Assembly: GCA_015061845.1 (NCBI GenBank)
Contig: SUVT01000003.1
Location: forward strand, 1-64,000
Length of the DNA: 64,000 nt
Reading direction: 5' to 3'
From: Lentisphaerota bacterium
Lineage (GTDB): Bacteria > Verrucomicrobiota > Lentisphaeria > Victivallales > UBA1829
In this document: positions 35,406 to 44,930 of the stretch, piece after piece
Position numbering within the stretch: position 1 is the first letter of the stretch
Layout of the letters: each line of letters begins with the position of its first letter
Position numbers and translations under genes: made by a program
Notes under the pieces: model-generated
Database searches by the model: none
What the model saw: only the letters and a program-made list of their open reading frames with translations
What the model was told of the DNA's origin: nothing

Positions 35406-36458
35406 TCAATCAACAGCCAGTGCCATTGCTTTTGCCATACGGTCCACATCCTGAAGAATGATACCGGTTCCGTTGGCAACTGCGTGCAGCGGATCGTCTG
35501 CAAGGAACACAGGCAAACCTGTTGCATCAGAGATTCTCCGGTCAAGTCCGCGCAGCATGGAACCGCCGCCAGCCAGCATGATTCCGCGTTCCAGAAGGTC
35601 TCCGGAGATTTCTTCCGGACACTGCTCAAACGTGCTGTTCACGGCTTCAACAATGTTGGTCACAGGACCGTTCAATGCAATACGCAATTCTTTTGCAGTG
35701 ATCCTTACTGATTTTGGACGTTTGGAAATCAGGTCAATCCCCTTGGCATCCATGTAGATGCGGTCTTCATTTTCCTGGGGATATGCACTGCCGATCTCGA
35801 TCTTCAAATCTTCTGCCATACGGGGACCGATCCCGAGATTGTGATTCCGCTTGACAGCCTGACAAATCGCAGCATCCATTTCGTCACCGCCGATACGGAG
35901 ACTGTGTTTTGTCACAATACCGGAGAGAGAAAGCACTGCGACTTCTGTCGTACCGCCGCCGATATCAACGATCATACTTCCTGTCGGATCTGAAACGGGA
36001 AGCCCCACACCGACTGCAGAAGCAATCGGTTCATCGATCAGGAAAATATCTCCCGCACCGGCACTGTCTGCTGTCTCCTGCACGGCTTTGCGTTCCACAG
36101 CTGTAATTCCGGAGGGAACTGCGATCAGCACACGGGGACGGATCAGGGTTTTGTGCATGGGAAGCATCTTCTTCGCTTCACGGATGAAGTGTTTCAGCAT
36201 GGCTTCGGTGATATCAAAATCTGCAATCACACCATATTTCATGGGACGGACTGCTTTGATGTTTTTCGGGGTTCTACCAAGCATGCGCTTCGCAGCAAGA
36301 CCCACTGCCACAACTTCTTTGGTCGCTTCCACACGGGCAACCACAGATGGTTCAGAAAGAACGATCCCTCTATCCTTCATATATACAAGGCAGTTCGCAG
36401 TACCGAGGTCAATCCCGATATCGCTGGAAAAAAGTCTGGCTAATTTTTGAAGCAGCAT
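35406..36458 (-). CDS. mreB: Rod shape-determining actin homologue MreB
   Basis: 350 residues. Actin-fold motifs include SSDIGIDLGTANCLVY (phosphate 1), VDIGGGTTEVAVLSL (phosphate 2), GGDEMDAAI and ML-AGGGSMLRGLD. MreB polymerises under the inner membrane and directs side-wall synthesis. mreC, mreD and rodA are not adjacent. It lies between lysA and yebC on the same strand. Confidence 0.96.
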   Translation of the reverse strand: MLLQKLARLFSSDIGIDLGTANCLVYMKDRGIVLSEPSVVARVEATKEVVAVGLAAKRMLGRTPKNIKAVRPMKYGVIADFDITEAMLKHFIREAKKMLPMHKTLIRPRVLIAVPSGITAVERKAVQETADSAGAGDIFLIDEPIASAVGVGLPVSDPTGSMIVDIGGGTTEVAVLSLSGIVTKHSLRIGGDEMDAAICQAVKRNHNLGIGPRMAEDLKIEIGSAYPQENEDRIYMDAKGIDLISKRPKSVRITAKELRIALNGPVTNIVEAVNSTFEQCPEEISGDLLERGIMLAGGGSMLRGLDRRISDATGLPVFLADDPLHAVANGTGIILQDVDRMAKAMALAVD

Positions 36459-36511
36459 ATTCAGTCTCCGGTTTGATGTTTAGTGGTAATGTAACTCAGA
36501 TTTCCGGAATT

Positions 36512-37780
36512 TCAACTCAAAAGACGTTCCGGAACGTGAGTATGACGGATCATATCTTCAAATTCTTCTCTGTCGCGGATCAGGAAAGCTTCGCCGTTGT
36601 TGACAAGAACTTCTGCCGGACGGAGACGTCCATTGTACTGGTAGCTCATGCCGAAACCGTAAGCACCGGCATTTTCGCAGATCACGATATCGCCTTCGGA
36701 AAGATCTTCCGGCAGTTCGCGGTCCTTGACCCAGAAGTCTGTGTTTTCACAGAGCTGTCCGCTCATACCCAGCGGCTTGCGTGCATGATCTTCTTTTCCG
36801 TCAACATAGATATGATGATAGGAACCATAGAATGCAGGACGGACGAGAATGTTCATACCGATATCGGTTCCGGCAATCTTGCGGTAGGATTCCTTGATCG
36901 CATGAACAGTACCAATGACCCAGCCTGCATTTCCGACGAAGTAGCGGGCGGGTTCCAGTTTCAGCTGAGGCGGTTTCATGCCGTATTCTTCAGATTTCTT
37001 CTTGAACATTTCAGCGGTGAGCTGTGCAGCTTTTTCCAGATCAAGAGCGGGTTCGCCGGGCTTGTAAGGAATACCGAGTCCGCCGCCCAGGTCAACAAAT
37101 TCAAAGTTGATATCCAGTTCTTTGGAAACTTTGCCGATGATATCCATGAGCAGTCCGGTCACAAACGGGAAATATTCTGCATCAGTGATGCAGGAACCGG
37201 TCATCATGTGGGCACCGAAACGCTTGATTCCGGCTTCTTTTGCCATACGGTAAGCATCGATCACTTTGTCCGGATGGATCCCGAATTTTGCATTGGGGCC
37301 TGCGTTGGTGACATATTCACCGACGTTGCTCTTGCCGTAACCGGGGTTCACGCGGAAAGAGAGAAGTTCGGGTTTGCCGAATTTCAGCAGACGGGGCAGA
37401 AGAGAGACATCGTCGAGGTTGAAGATGACTCCGCTTTCCAGACCCTGTTTGATGTCGTCATCGGAAAGGAAGTTTCCGCTGAACATGACTTTTTCGCCTT
37501 CCAGACCAACGCTCTTGGCAAGAAGAATTTCGTTGACACTTGCGCAGTCTGCTCCTGCGCCTTCCTGACGCAGAATGTTGACGATTGCGGGGTTGTTGCA
37601 GGATTTTACTGCATAGAACATTTCAAAATTCGGATAATATTTCCGGAATGTTTCGCTGACTTTCCGGTAATTAGCGCGGATTTTCTGTTCGTCGTAAACA
37701 TAGGTGGGAGTTCCATACTTCGCTGCAAGTTCAGATACAGCGATCCCGCCAATGTAAAAGTTGCCGTTTTTCATTTCCAT
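36512..37780 (-). CDS. lysA: Diaminopimelate decarboxylase
   Basis: 422 residues from ATG 37780, with GGAGGA seven bases upstream. This fold-III PLP enzyme converts meso-diaminopimelate to lysine. The PLP lysine is in MFYAVKSCNNPAI, with the glycine loop in LGGGLGIPY and the substrate Cys/Asp region in GQLCENTDFW and CENAGAYGF. It is preceded by a strong promoter and followed after 53 bases by mreB. Confidence 0.95.
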   Translation of the reverse strand: MEMKNGNFYIGGIAVSELAAKYGTPTYVYDEQKIRANYRKVSETFRKYYPNFEMFYAVKSCNNPAIVNILRQEGAGADCASVNEILLAKSVGLEGEKVMFSGNFLSDDDIKQGLESGVIFNLDDVSLLPRLLKFGKPELLSFRVNPGYGKSNVGEYVTNAGPNAKFGIHPDKVIDAYRMAKEAGIKRFGAHMMTGSCITDAEYFPFVTGLLMDIIGKVSKELDINFEFVDLGGGLGIPYKPGEPALDLEKAAQLTAEMFKKKSEEYGMKPPQLKLEPARYFVGNAGWVIGTVHAIKESYRKIAGTDIGMNILVRPAFYGSYHHIYVDGKEDHARKPLGMSGQLCENTDFWVKDRELPEDLSEGDIVICENAGAYGFGMSYQYNGRLRPAEVLVNNGEAFLIRDREEFEDMIRHTHVPERLLS

Positions 37781-37819
37781 AAAATAGTCCTCCAAGAATG
37801 AACATTTATTAATCCCTGT

Positions 37820-37848
37820 AATTTAGCACACAAACGGATAGAATTCAA
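37820..37848 (-). promoter_or_regulatory. Promoter of lysA
   Basis: Minus strand TTGAAT (37843-37848), 17-base spacer ending in TGTGC (extended -10), then TAAATT (37820-37825); the leader is about 34 nt. No lysine riboswitch fits in this space. Confidence 0.55.
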
Positions 37849-37868
37849 CACAAATTTCAGATTTTTTT

Positions 37869-38429
37869 TCAAGATAACGCAATCTTGTGCAGAATTTCAC
37901 AGGAATTTGCATCTTTCATAGCATAAACTGAGAGCATGTCAAGACGGATCGGCTCTTTGGGAAAATCAATAAAAAGCAGGTCAAACTGTTTTCTGAGACA
38001 AAGAATCTCTTTTCTCAGGGCAATGGTGCAGTGTGCCTGGAAAGGGTAGGGGGACGGGTCAAATCTGATCCCGCATTCTGAAATCTTTTTCTGGGCAGAG
38101 AGTAGTTCCGGAGATTCTTTCACCTTTAAAAAATAGATGTCGGTACCGGGAAATCGTTCCACTTTATCAAAACAGATATAGAACGGATGGATCTCTTTTG
38201 CGGCTCTTTCAAGATGTTCCGCAATTTCCCTGACCGTTTGCCCCTGAGAAACCAAACCGGTTCCGCTGGAACCTGTCAGCGTTATCTCAACAGGAAGTTT
38301 CGACCGTTCCGGATCAAACTCTTTCCGGAACGATTGAATTTTTTCTGCTGCCGGAGATGGGATATCAAGGACAATATAAACCGGACAATCCACCTTCCAG
38401 TTATTCCAATCATTTCCGGCATCAGTCAT
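37869..38429 (-). CDS. 2H phosphoesterase-like (2'-5' RNA ligase family) protein with one altered motif
   Basis: 186 residues. The family fold is suggested by CPVYIVLDIPS at the start, the central FYICFDKVERFPG and the second signature HCTIAL at about residue 135. The first signature, normally HxTx, reads EITL at about residue 48, so the first catalytic histidine is replaced by Glu. Activity on RNA or cyclic phosphates is therefore uncertain. It is the last gene of the ymdB-nadC-ruvA run, three bases after ruvA. Confidence 0.65.
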   Translation of the reverse strand: MTDAGNDWNNWKVDCPVYIVLDIPSPAAEKIQSFRKEFDPERSKLPVEITLTGSSGTGLVSQGQTVREIAEHLERAAKEIHPFYICFDKVERFPGTDIYFLKVKESPELLSAQKKISECGIRFDPSPYPFQAHCTIALRKEILCLRKQFDLLFIDFPKEPIRLDMLSVYAMKDANSCEILHKIALS

Positions 38430-38432
38430 AAC

Positions 38433-39047
38433 TTATCCCTTGTTGAGGGCCTGAAGAGATTTTCTGATGATATTTTCCACAGAACGTTCGCCTTCAGGAA
38501 GATCAGCCGCGATTTTTACCACAGTGTCAAGAATTTTTGCCCGGTTGAAGCCGAGTTTTTCCAATGCCATTGCAGCATCTTCGGCTTCTCTTGAGTTCGG
38601 CATTGCGGCGGGGGACGCCCCTCCGAACTGGGATTCCGGACTGATCTCACGGATCTTGTCACGCAGTTCGATGATCATGCGTTCGGCAGATTTCGGTCCG
38701 ACTCCGTTGATCTTTTTCAGGGTCTTGATATCGCCTGACAGAATCGCCTGACAGAAAACCGGTATATTCAAGCTGCTCAGAATATTCAGGGCAGTCTTGG
38801 CTCCGATCCCGTTGACTGTATTCAGCAGACGGAAGATCTGGAGTTCCTGTTTTGTGGCAAATCCGTAAAGACTCATATCATCTTCCCGGACGATAAGGAT
38901 CGTTTGCAGGATCACCTCTTTTCCGGGCAGGGGGAGCTTTTCAAAGGTGCAGAGCGGAATATTGACGGAATATCCCACTCCGGCACACTCCACCAGAGCT
39001 TCCGTATAGGAGGCATCGATCAAAGTTCCGCGGAGCCGGGCGATCAT
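38433..39047 (-). CDS. ruvA: Holliday junction DNA helicase subunit RuvA
   Basis: 204 residues from ATG 39047 (MIARLRGT as in the family, GAGGA upstream); a longer frame to 39071 runs into nadC. The N-terminal OB domain is followed by two helix-hairpin-helix motifs, VNGIGAKTALNIL and INGVGPKSAERMIIEL, and a C-terminal RuvB-binding domain (EDAAMALEKLGFNRAKI). RuvA binds four-way junctions. The start overlaps the nadC stop region (TGATATG). Confidence 0.95.
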   Translation of the reverse strand: MIARLRGTLIDASYTEALVECAGVGYSVNIPLCTFEKLPLPGKEVILQTILIVREDDMSLYGFATKQELQIFRLLNTVNGIGAKTALNILSSLNIPVFCQAILSGDIKTLKKINGVGPKSAERMIIELRDKIREISPESQFGGASPAAMPNSREAEDAAMALEKLGFNRAKILDTVVKIAADLPEGERSVENIIRKSLQALNKG

Positions 39048-39048
39048 A

Positions 39049-39930
39049 TCAGAGTTCCTCCGGGCAGACATCCAGAGAGATATCTGCAGATTTTACAGAG
39101 TGAGTCAAAGCTCCGACAGAGATGAAATCCACTCCGGTCGCGGCTGCGGAAGGAACGCGTTCCAGTTTCATATTTCCGCTGGCTTCCAGTTTTGCTTTTC
39201 CGGCGGTCCGTTTGACAGCCTCAGCCATCAATTCGTTGGACATATTGTCGAGAAGAATATATTCTGCGCCGGATTCCAGAGCTTCATCCAGAGAATCCAG
39301 AGAGTCGATTTCCACTTCCACTTCCAGATCCGGATACATTTTTCTGGCACGTTCCACGCTGCGGAGAATTCCGTCTTTTCCTTCCAGTCCGGCAAGTTCC
39401 CGGTGATTGTCTTTGATCATCACACGGTCATAAAGTCCGATTCTGTGGTTGGAAGCTCCACCGACTGCAACGGCATATTTTTCCAGATTTCTCCATCCGG
39501 GAGTGGTTTTCCGGGTGTCGAGAACGATTGCTTTTGTACCGGCTGCTGCATCCTGATATTTCTTTGAGGCAGTCGCAACTCCGCAGAGTCTCTGCAGGAA
39601 GTTGAGCGCGGTACGTTCTGCTGTCAGAATGGAAGATGCTCTTCCGGCGATCTCTGCCATGAGAGTTCCTTTCGGGCAGAACTCGCCTTCCTGTACCAGA
39701 TCTTTCCATTCGATTTCGGGATCGACTTCTTTCATGATCCGTTTCGCTACAGGAAGCCCTGCGCAGACACAATCCTCTTTTGCAAGGAAGACTGCTTTGA
39801 CCCGCAGATTTTCGCCGATAACGGATTTTGTTGTAACATCCCCGCGGTCCTGAAGGTCTTCTTCCAGCGCAAGGGCGATGAGAAGATCAATTCTTCTCCA
39901 ATCAAGTTCAGGGATCGTTTTCATATTCAT
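39049..39930 (-). CDS. nadC: Nicotinate-nucleotide pyrophosphorylase (quinolinate phosphoribosyltransferase)
   Basis: 293 residues. It converts quinolinate and PRPP to nicotinate mononucleotide in de novo NAD synthesis. Landmarks are LEEDLQDRGDVTT, NFLQRLCGVAT, LDTRKTTPGWRNLEKYAV, VEVEIDSLDSLDEAL and LEASGNMKLERVPS. ATG 39930 overlaps the upstream stop by 4 bp; a second ATG at 39924 is possible. nadA and nadB are not in the window. Confidence 0.95.
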   Translation of the reverse strand: MNMKTIPELDWRRIDLLIALALEEDLQDRGDVTTKSVIGENLRVKAVFLAKEDCVCAGLPVAKRIMKEVDPEIEWKDLVQEGEFCPKGTLMAEIAGRASSILTAERTALNFLQRLCGVATASKKYQDAAAGTKAIVLDTRKTTPGWRNLEKYAVAVGGASNHRIGLYDRVMIKDNHRELAGLEGKDGILRSVERARKMYPDLEVEVEIDSLDSLDEALESGAEYILLDNMSNELMAEAVKRTAGKAKLEASGNMKLERVPSAAATGVDFISVGALTHSVKSADISLDVCPEEL

Positions 39931-40730
39931 TGTTCCTCTTTATACATTCTTTGGATCGGTTCAATAGCAATAGCTTTTCCTGTCTCCAACTCGTATGTAA
40001 TAACGGCTGCATCCAGCCGGATTTCTTTTTCCCGTACATTGAGGCGAACCGGCATTCCGGTTCTGAACTTTTGGACAACATCCGGCACTTCCCGTCCGAG
40101 GATGGAGTCTTTCGCTCCGACCATGCCCACATCTGTCAGCATGGCTGTTCCGTTGGGCAGAACACGGGCATCGTTTGTCTGAACATGAGTGTGAGTTCCA
40201 ATGACAGCTGTGATTTGCCCGTCGTACATCCACGCCATAGCGGCTTTTTCGCTGGTGGCTTCTGCGTGCATGTCTACGATCACTGTCTTGCAGGTCGCCG
40301 GAAGTTTGGTCAGGATCTTTTCCATGACTTCGTAAGGACAATAGGCGGACTCCCGCATGAAGACTTTGCCCATGAGTGCGACGACTGCGATTTCACCGCC
40401 TGCCGGATTCCGGAAGACTTTCCAGCCGACACCGGGCTGTTTTTCAGAGAAGTTTGCCGGACGGATCAGATTCGGAATATGCTGGATCTCAGTTTGCAGC
40501 GGCTTCTGGTCCCAGGTATGATCCCCGCTGGTGAACACATCCACCTGATCTCCCATTTCCTGCAGACACGTGGCGGTCAGACCGGAACCGTTGGCACAAT
40601 TTTCTGCGTTGACGATCACAAAAGAACAGCGGTATTCCTGTTTGAGAACAGGCACAAGGTCACGGACTGCATTCCGTCCGCCTTTTCCAACCACATCTCC
40701 GATAAACAAAACTTTCAGTAAAGCACTCAT
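39927..40730 (-). CDS. YmdB-like metallophosphoesterase (TIGR00282 family)
   Basis: 267 residues from ATG 40730 (MSALLKVLFIGDVVGKGGR). Metal-binding motifs are FIGDVVGK, VNAENCANG, SGDHTWD, VDMHAEATSEK and VIGTHTHVQTNDARVL. Family members hydrolyse 2',3'-cyclic nucleotides or bind RNase Y. No strong ribosome site precedes the start; AGGGA is about 13 bases away. It is coupled to nadC by an ATGA overlap. Confidence 0.9.
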   Translation of the reverse strand: MSALLKVLFIGDVVGKGGRNAVRDLVPVLKQEYRCSFVIVNAENCANGSGLTATCLQEMGDQVDVFTSGDHTWDQKPLQTEIQHIPNLIRPANFSEKQPGVGWKVFRNPAGGEIAVVALMGKVFMRESAYCPYEVMEKILTKLPATCKTVIVDMHAEATSEKAAMAWMYDGQITAVIGTHTHVQTNDARVLPNGTAMLTDVGMVGAKDSILGREVPDVVQKFRTGMPVRLNVREKEIRLDAAVITYELETGKAIAIEPIQRMYKEEQ

Positions 40731-40842
40731 CTTATGTATAAATCCCTGGTTAAGTTTACATTCCATATATTAATATAAACCCATTTCGGGATTTCTGCAA
40801 GTTTTTTTTTGTTTTCCTGTTGAAAAAGTATAAAATATCGTT

Positions 40843-42093
40843 TTATTTTGCTCCATTCCGGTAACTTTCTGAATTCAGAGCTTTGTTCATCATCCGGATG
40901 ATCATGATGAAAAGCAATACGGCTCCGATGGCTATCACTACCCATAAGAAATATTTATACAGATTGATCGCCGGGATTTTCGGAGCATAATCCGGGGATT
41001 CAACTTCTTCTCCCAATTCATAAATCTGCGGGGGAAGCCCGTATTGGTCAGCAAATTCTATATCATAAGGCATCATTTTATCATCTCCGCCATAATAAAT
41101 TTTAACATTCCCCTTTTCCGGCGGGATAAACATCAGGACTTTCTGTTTGATTTCCCACAGCAAATTGAGATTTTTCAAAGGTTCTTTGTTGGCATTATAA
41201 ATTCTGATAACATAGTAATCCCCCCGGATTTCCGGCAGTGGTATGCCCTTGGTGTCCTGAGTGAGATTCTGCGACGCAATACATTTTTCCTGTTCCTTTG
41301 TTTTGGAAAATACTTCCACATAACGTTCAAATTTCTTATCATCATTCTGTAAAAACAGCTCTGTGCATGGAATCCTGTTCGCATCAACAGTGATTTCTGT
41401 CAGTTGACCTTTGTTGAAACGGCTGATTTCCGGCAATGTTATATTTTTCACTTCCGGTTTCCCCGGCGTTTTTAAGGGGACTGCCTGATTGATTGCGATC
41501 CTTTTGAAAAATTCCTTTGCAGCAGATAACCGTTCCTGATCAGGTTCTGTCAGCGTAACTCTGACCCGTTGAGCTTTGACGGCAGGAAATTCCGTATAAA
41601 CTGTCCGGTCATCATGTTTTGACTGCTTGAGAAGAATATTCTTTTTCTCTGCGACTTTCTCACCTTTCGCATTGAAAAAATCCAATGAGATTTCCCGTCC
41701 CTGTTCGTTTTTCATTGCAGGGAAAGTTAATCTGGAAATATTGCCTTCCGGTGAAATTGAAAACTCTGCAGAAGCCGTTTTTCGGGGGATATCCAGCTTG
41801 AAGTCTGACATTGTACCGGAGTAAACGGCATAGAGATGCTTGTCATGAAGAGGAAAAACATTTTTTACAGCAAACGGGATATTCCGTCCTTCCTCGTCAA
41901 TGAGCCTGATGTTTGTATATTTATCATTTGTATTTTTATAGAGCTTATGATCAAGAGGGATCGCTGCGATTTTCTCCGGTGTCCCTACTAATTTTGCTGT
42001 TCGCATATACGGAAAATTCCTGAGATACATCGATCGTGCCGTCAGTGCGGCTGTCATTAAGAAAATGAATGTTGTAAAGATAATTTTTCTCAT
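40843..42093 (-). CDS. Exported, membrane-anchored protein resembling DUF3999
   Basis: 416 residues from ATG 42093, with GAGGAGG ideally placed; a frame extending to 42216 lacks support. Signal peptide MRKIIFTTFIFLMTAALTA, then a beta-rich periplasmic region whose YTNIRLIDEEGRNIPFAV resembles the start of DUF3999 proteins. A single C-terminal helix (YKYFLWVVIAIGAVLLFIMI) precedes a short cytoplasmic tail. The function is unknown. It is a single-gene unit, divergent from the GT2-GtrA gene. Confidence 0.72.
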   Translation of the reverse strand: MRKIIFTTFIFLMTAALTARSMYLRNFPYMRTAKLVGTPEKIAAIPLDHKLYKNTNDKYTNIRLIDEEGRNIPFAVKNVFPLHDKHLYAVYSGTMSDFKLDIPRKTASAEFSISPEGNISRLTFPAMKNEQGREISLDFFNAKGEKVAEKKNILLKQSKHDDRTVYTEFPAVKAQRVRVTLTEPDQERLSAAKEFFKRIAINQAVPLKTPGKPEVKNITLPEISRFNKGQLTEITVDANRIPCTELFLQNDDKKFERYVEVFSKTKEQEKCIASQNLTQDTKGIPLPEIRGDYYVIRIYNANKEPLKNLNLLWEIKQKVLMFIPPEKGNVKIYYGGDDKMMPYDIEFADQYGLPPQIYELGEEVESPDYAPKIPAINLYKYFLWVVIAIGAVLLFIMIIRMMNKALNSESYRNGAK

Positions 42094-42228
42094 ATTCCCT
42101 CCTCGTAGATTCTGTAAAATTTTATTGGGGGGAAATCTGATTAAAGTTTTCAGACAAAATTTTTCTGAAAAAGTTTGATGAAACTGACTTATTTTTGTCT
42201 GTTCAGAAAGATTCATACTCTGTACAGC

Positions 42229-42256
42229 TTGACATTTGAATATTTTGTGCTAGATT
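42229..42256 (+). promoter_or_regulatory. Promoter of the GT2-GtrA gene
   Basis: TTGACA (consensus -35, 42229-42234), 16-base spacer with TGTGC before TAGATT (42251-42256). It implies a leader of about 84 nt. Confidence 0.6.
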
Positions 42257-42346
42257 ATCAGGAGTTTTTCTTTGAAAAGGTAACTGAAATTGATTCATAA
42301 TGATAGAAAAATTCAGTGAATTTGCAAGGATTCTTGGAGAGAGTTT

Positions 42347-43462
42347 TTGAAAAAATCAGCCATAGCAGTAATTATACCGTCTTATGAGCCATCAGAGAAG
42401 CTGCCCACTCTGGTTGCTGCTTTGCGCCGTCAAATTTCCAATCCCATTGTTATTGTCAATGACGGCAGCAAACCTGAAAAATATCAATGTTATTTTGATC
42501 AGCTGGAATCAACTCCGGACGTGGTGATTCTGCGGCATAAAAGAAACCGTGGTAAGGGCAGGGCTCTGAAAACAGCATTTGCTTATTGTCTTCTGAAAGA
42601 GTTTTCCGGTGCTGTAACTGCCGATGAAGATGGACAGCATCTACCGGAGGATATCTGTCGCTGTGTTGCTGCATTGGAAGAAAATCCGGATTCTCTGATT
42701 CTGGGTGTCCGTTCCTTTCAGGAAAAGGGAGTTCCCGTTAGAAGCAAATTGGGAAATCTTCTGACCTGTCGTGTGTTCAAAATTCTGACCGGACAGACAT
42801 TGTCCGATACACAAACCGGTTTACGCGGACTTCCGGCATTCTTTATAGAAAAAATACAGAAAGTTTCCGGGGAACGGTTTGAGTATGAAACAAAAATGCT
42901 TTTGATCGCAAGCAGCTTGAATATTCCGTTCAAAGAAGTTGAAATTTCTACGATCTATGAAAAAGATAATACAACACATTTCAGACCGTTCAAGGATTCC
43001 TGGCTCATCTATATCACTCTGTTCGGAGAGTCGCTCCTTCAACTGTTCTACTTCTTCTCAAGCGGAATTATGTCGTTCCTGATCGATATTTCTGTCTTTA
43101 CCCTGTTTTATAAACTGATATTCCGGAAGATGGATCTTGAATATTTCAATATGTCTTTGCGGCTGTTGTTATCAATTGTTCTTGCCCGTTGTGTTTCAGC
43201 AACCGTGAACTATACGTTGAACCGGAATTTTGTTTTCAAGAACAAGGGGCTGGTCGATGCGAAATCTCTTTTGAAATTCTTCGGACTTGCCAGCTTTATG
43301 GTATTGCTATCGTACATTCTGACAGAAACGATGCTTGCTTTATTCAACAGTGAAAAAGCTGTGCTTACAAAAATTTGCGTTGATTCCTCTCTTGTCTGTG
43401 TGACATTCCTTATTCAGAAATTTTTCGTATTCAAGCCTTCGGGGAAATCAGGAAAAGTATGA
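42347..43462 (+). CDS. Glycosyltransferase family 2 fused to a GtrA-like membrane domain
   Basis: 371 residues beginning at TTG 42347, with GGAGAG about eight bases upstream and no nearby ATG. Residues 1-230 are a DPM1-like GT2 domain (VIIPSYEPSEKLPTLV, VNDGSKP, DEDGQHLPED, DTQTGLRG). Residues 235-360 hold four membrane helices of the GtrA/DPMS type (VSATVNYTLNRNFVF). Such fusions make undecaprenyl- or polyprenyl-phosphate sugars and may flip them for GT-C enzymes, two candidates for which lie at 24-30 kb. The rare start codon may lower expression. Confidence 0.88.
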   Translation: MKKSAIAVIIPSYEPSEKLPTLVAALRRQISNPIVIVNDGSKPEKYQCYFDQLESTPDVVILRHKRNRGKGRALKTAFAYCLLKEFSGAVTADEDGQHLPEDICRCVAALEENPDSLILGVRSFQEKGVPVRSKLGNLLTCRVFKILTGQTLSDTQTGLRGLPAFFIEKIQKVSGERFEYETKMLLIASSLNIPFKEVEISTIYEKDNTTHFRPFKDSWLIYITLFGESLLQLFYFFSSGIMSFLIDISVFTLFYKLIFRKMDLEYFNMSLRLLLSIVLARCVSATVNYTLNRNFVFKNKGLVDAKSLLKFFGLASFMVLLSYILTETMLALFNSEKAVLTKICVDSSLVCVTFLIQKFFVFKPSGKSGKV

Positions 43463-43465
43463 TTT

Positions 43466-43506
43466 AAAAAGAAAGAATCCCGGATCAGAAAATTCAACCC
43501 GGGATT
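43466..43506 (-). terminator. Terminator of the rubredoxin operon
   Basis: Perfect 8-bp arms AATCCCGG (43476-43483) and CCGGGATT (43499-43506). On the minus strand they are followed by CTTTCTTTTT. It also lies just after the convergent GT2-GtrA gene and may serve both. Confidence 0.7.
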
Positions 43507-43523
43507 ACTCTCAGAACCGATTT

Positions 43524-43682
43524 TTATTCTTTGGAAAAGCTGTCTTTTCCAACGCCGCATTCGGGGCAAACCCAATCTTCGGGCAGATCTTCAAAAGCGG
43601 TTCCGGCGGCGATTCCGTTAGCAGGATCGCCGTTTGCGGGATCATAAACAAATCCGCAGACATCGCACACATACTTGTCCAT
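43524..43682 (-). CDS. Rubredoxin
   Basis: 52 residues, too small for many gene callers. It reads [15 protein letters not shown] at the N-terminus and [13 protein letters not shown] near the C-terminus, giving the two CxxCG iron-binding pairs of a one-iron rubredoxin. It carries electrons to flavodiiron proteins and superoxide reductase in anaerobes, and both are encoded just upstream. AAGGAG lies eight bases before ATG 43682. Confidence 0.95.
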   Translation of the reverse strand: MDKYVCDVCGFVYDPANGDPANGIAAGTAFEDLPEDWVCPECGVGKDSFSKE

Positions 43683-43719
43683 TTTCTATTCTCCTTATTG
43701 TTGAGGTAATATTTTTTTA

Positions 43720-44919
43720 TCAGAGATCCTTAATGGATTCCCCGATCTTGACTCCATACTCAAAACATGCTTCAAAATCTTCTTTGGAAGATGCAAATTT
43801 CAGCTTCAGCGGTTCAATGGTTTCACAATTCATAGCGTTCAACTGTTCCGTGATCTGAGCAACCGCTTCTCCACTCCATCCGAAAGATCCGAAAGCAGCA
43901 CCTTTCAGATTTTTCGGACGCAATCCGCGCAGATAACAGAGCGTATCCATAAGTGAGGGGAACGCCATGTTGTTCAGTGTCGGGGCCCCGATCACCAGTG
44001 CGCCGGCTTTCAGCATAGCTGTCGCAACATCGCTGCGGGAACGGTTGTGCATGTTGAAGACTTCAACAGCGGCGCCGGTGGAACGGATCCCATCGGCAAT
44101 GGATCTAGCCATCTTATCCGTTGCGCCCCACATGGTGTCGTAGCAGATAACTGCGCGGCGTTCCGGTTTCTGATCGGACCATTCACGGTATTTTTCCAGC
44201 GGGAAGGTCAGCAGAACTCCGCGCCAGATCGGACCGTGGTCGGGAGCGATCATGGCAATATCAAGGTTCAAAGAAGGAATGGAATCCAGCAGTTTGGAAA
44301 CCTGATTAGAGTAGAGCAGAAGAATGTTTGCATAGTAAGTCTTCATCTCCTGAAGCATAAGCTCCACCGGATTTTCATCTGCAAACAGTTTTTCTGTTGC
44401 CAGGTGCATTCCGAAACCATCCTGAGAGAACAGGATCTTTTCTCCGGAGAGATAGCAGATCATGCTGTCGGGCCAGTGAAGCATTTTCGTTTCCACAAAG
44501 GAAAGAGTCATGCCGTTTCCGATCTCAATGGAATCACCGGTCTTGACCGCCGTAAGTTTGTCTCCGATCCCGAACTGATCGTTGAGGATACGGACACCGG
44601 CGACGGATGCGTAGATTTTTTCCGGCTGGATTTCGCGGATGACATCCGGCAAAGCTCCGGAGTGGTCAGGTTCCGCATGATTGGAAATGATCGTCCGGAT
44701 TTTTTCAGGGGATCCGATCACAGAACTGATTCTGGCATACATTTCATCTTTGAAAGGAGCTTTCACTGTGTCGATCAAAACAGGATTTTCCCCTTCGATC
44801 AGGTATGCGTTATAAGTTGTTCCGCTGTGAGTGGTATAACCGTGAAACTCTTTCAAGCTCCAGTCGATCGCTCCGACCCACCACACTTTTTCAGAAATCC
44901 GAACTGCTCTGAATCCCAT
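43720..44919 (-). CDS. Flavodiiron protein (FprA-type A flavoprotein, oxygen reductase)
   Basis: 399 residues from ATG 44919 (AGAGGA upstream). The N-terminal metallo-beta-lactamase-like domain has diiron motifs HAEPDHSG, a central histidine region TKMLHWPDSM, FSQDGFGMH and APDHGPIWR. The C-terminal flavodoxin domain (from about residue 255) begins CYDTMWGATDKMARSIADG with the FMN loop. It reduces oxygen to water, or NO to N2O, with electrons from rubredoxin. No extra C-terminal rubredoxin domain is fused. It sits between dfx and rubredoxin. Confidence 0.95.
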   Translation of the reverse strand: MGFRAVRISEKVWWVGAIDWSLKEFHGYTTHSGTTYNAYLIEGENPVLIDTVKAPFKDEMYARISSVIGSPEKIRTIISNHAEPDHSGALPDVIREIQPEKIYASVAGVRILNDQFGIGDKLTAVKTGDSIEIGNGMTLSFVETKMLHWPDSMICYLSGEKILFSQDGFGMHLATEKLFADENPVELMLQEMKTYYANILLLYSNQVSKLLDSIPSLNLDIAMIAPDHGPIWRGVLLTFPLEKYREWSDQKPERRAVICYDTMWGATDKMARSIADGIRSTGAAVEVFNMHNRSRSDVATAMLKAGALVIGAPTLNNMAFPSLMDTLCYLRGLRPKNLKGAAFGSFGWSGEAVAQITEQLNAMNCETIEPLKLKFASSKEDFEACFEYGVKIGESIKDL

Positions 44920-44930
44920 TTTCAATCCTC

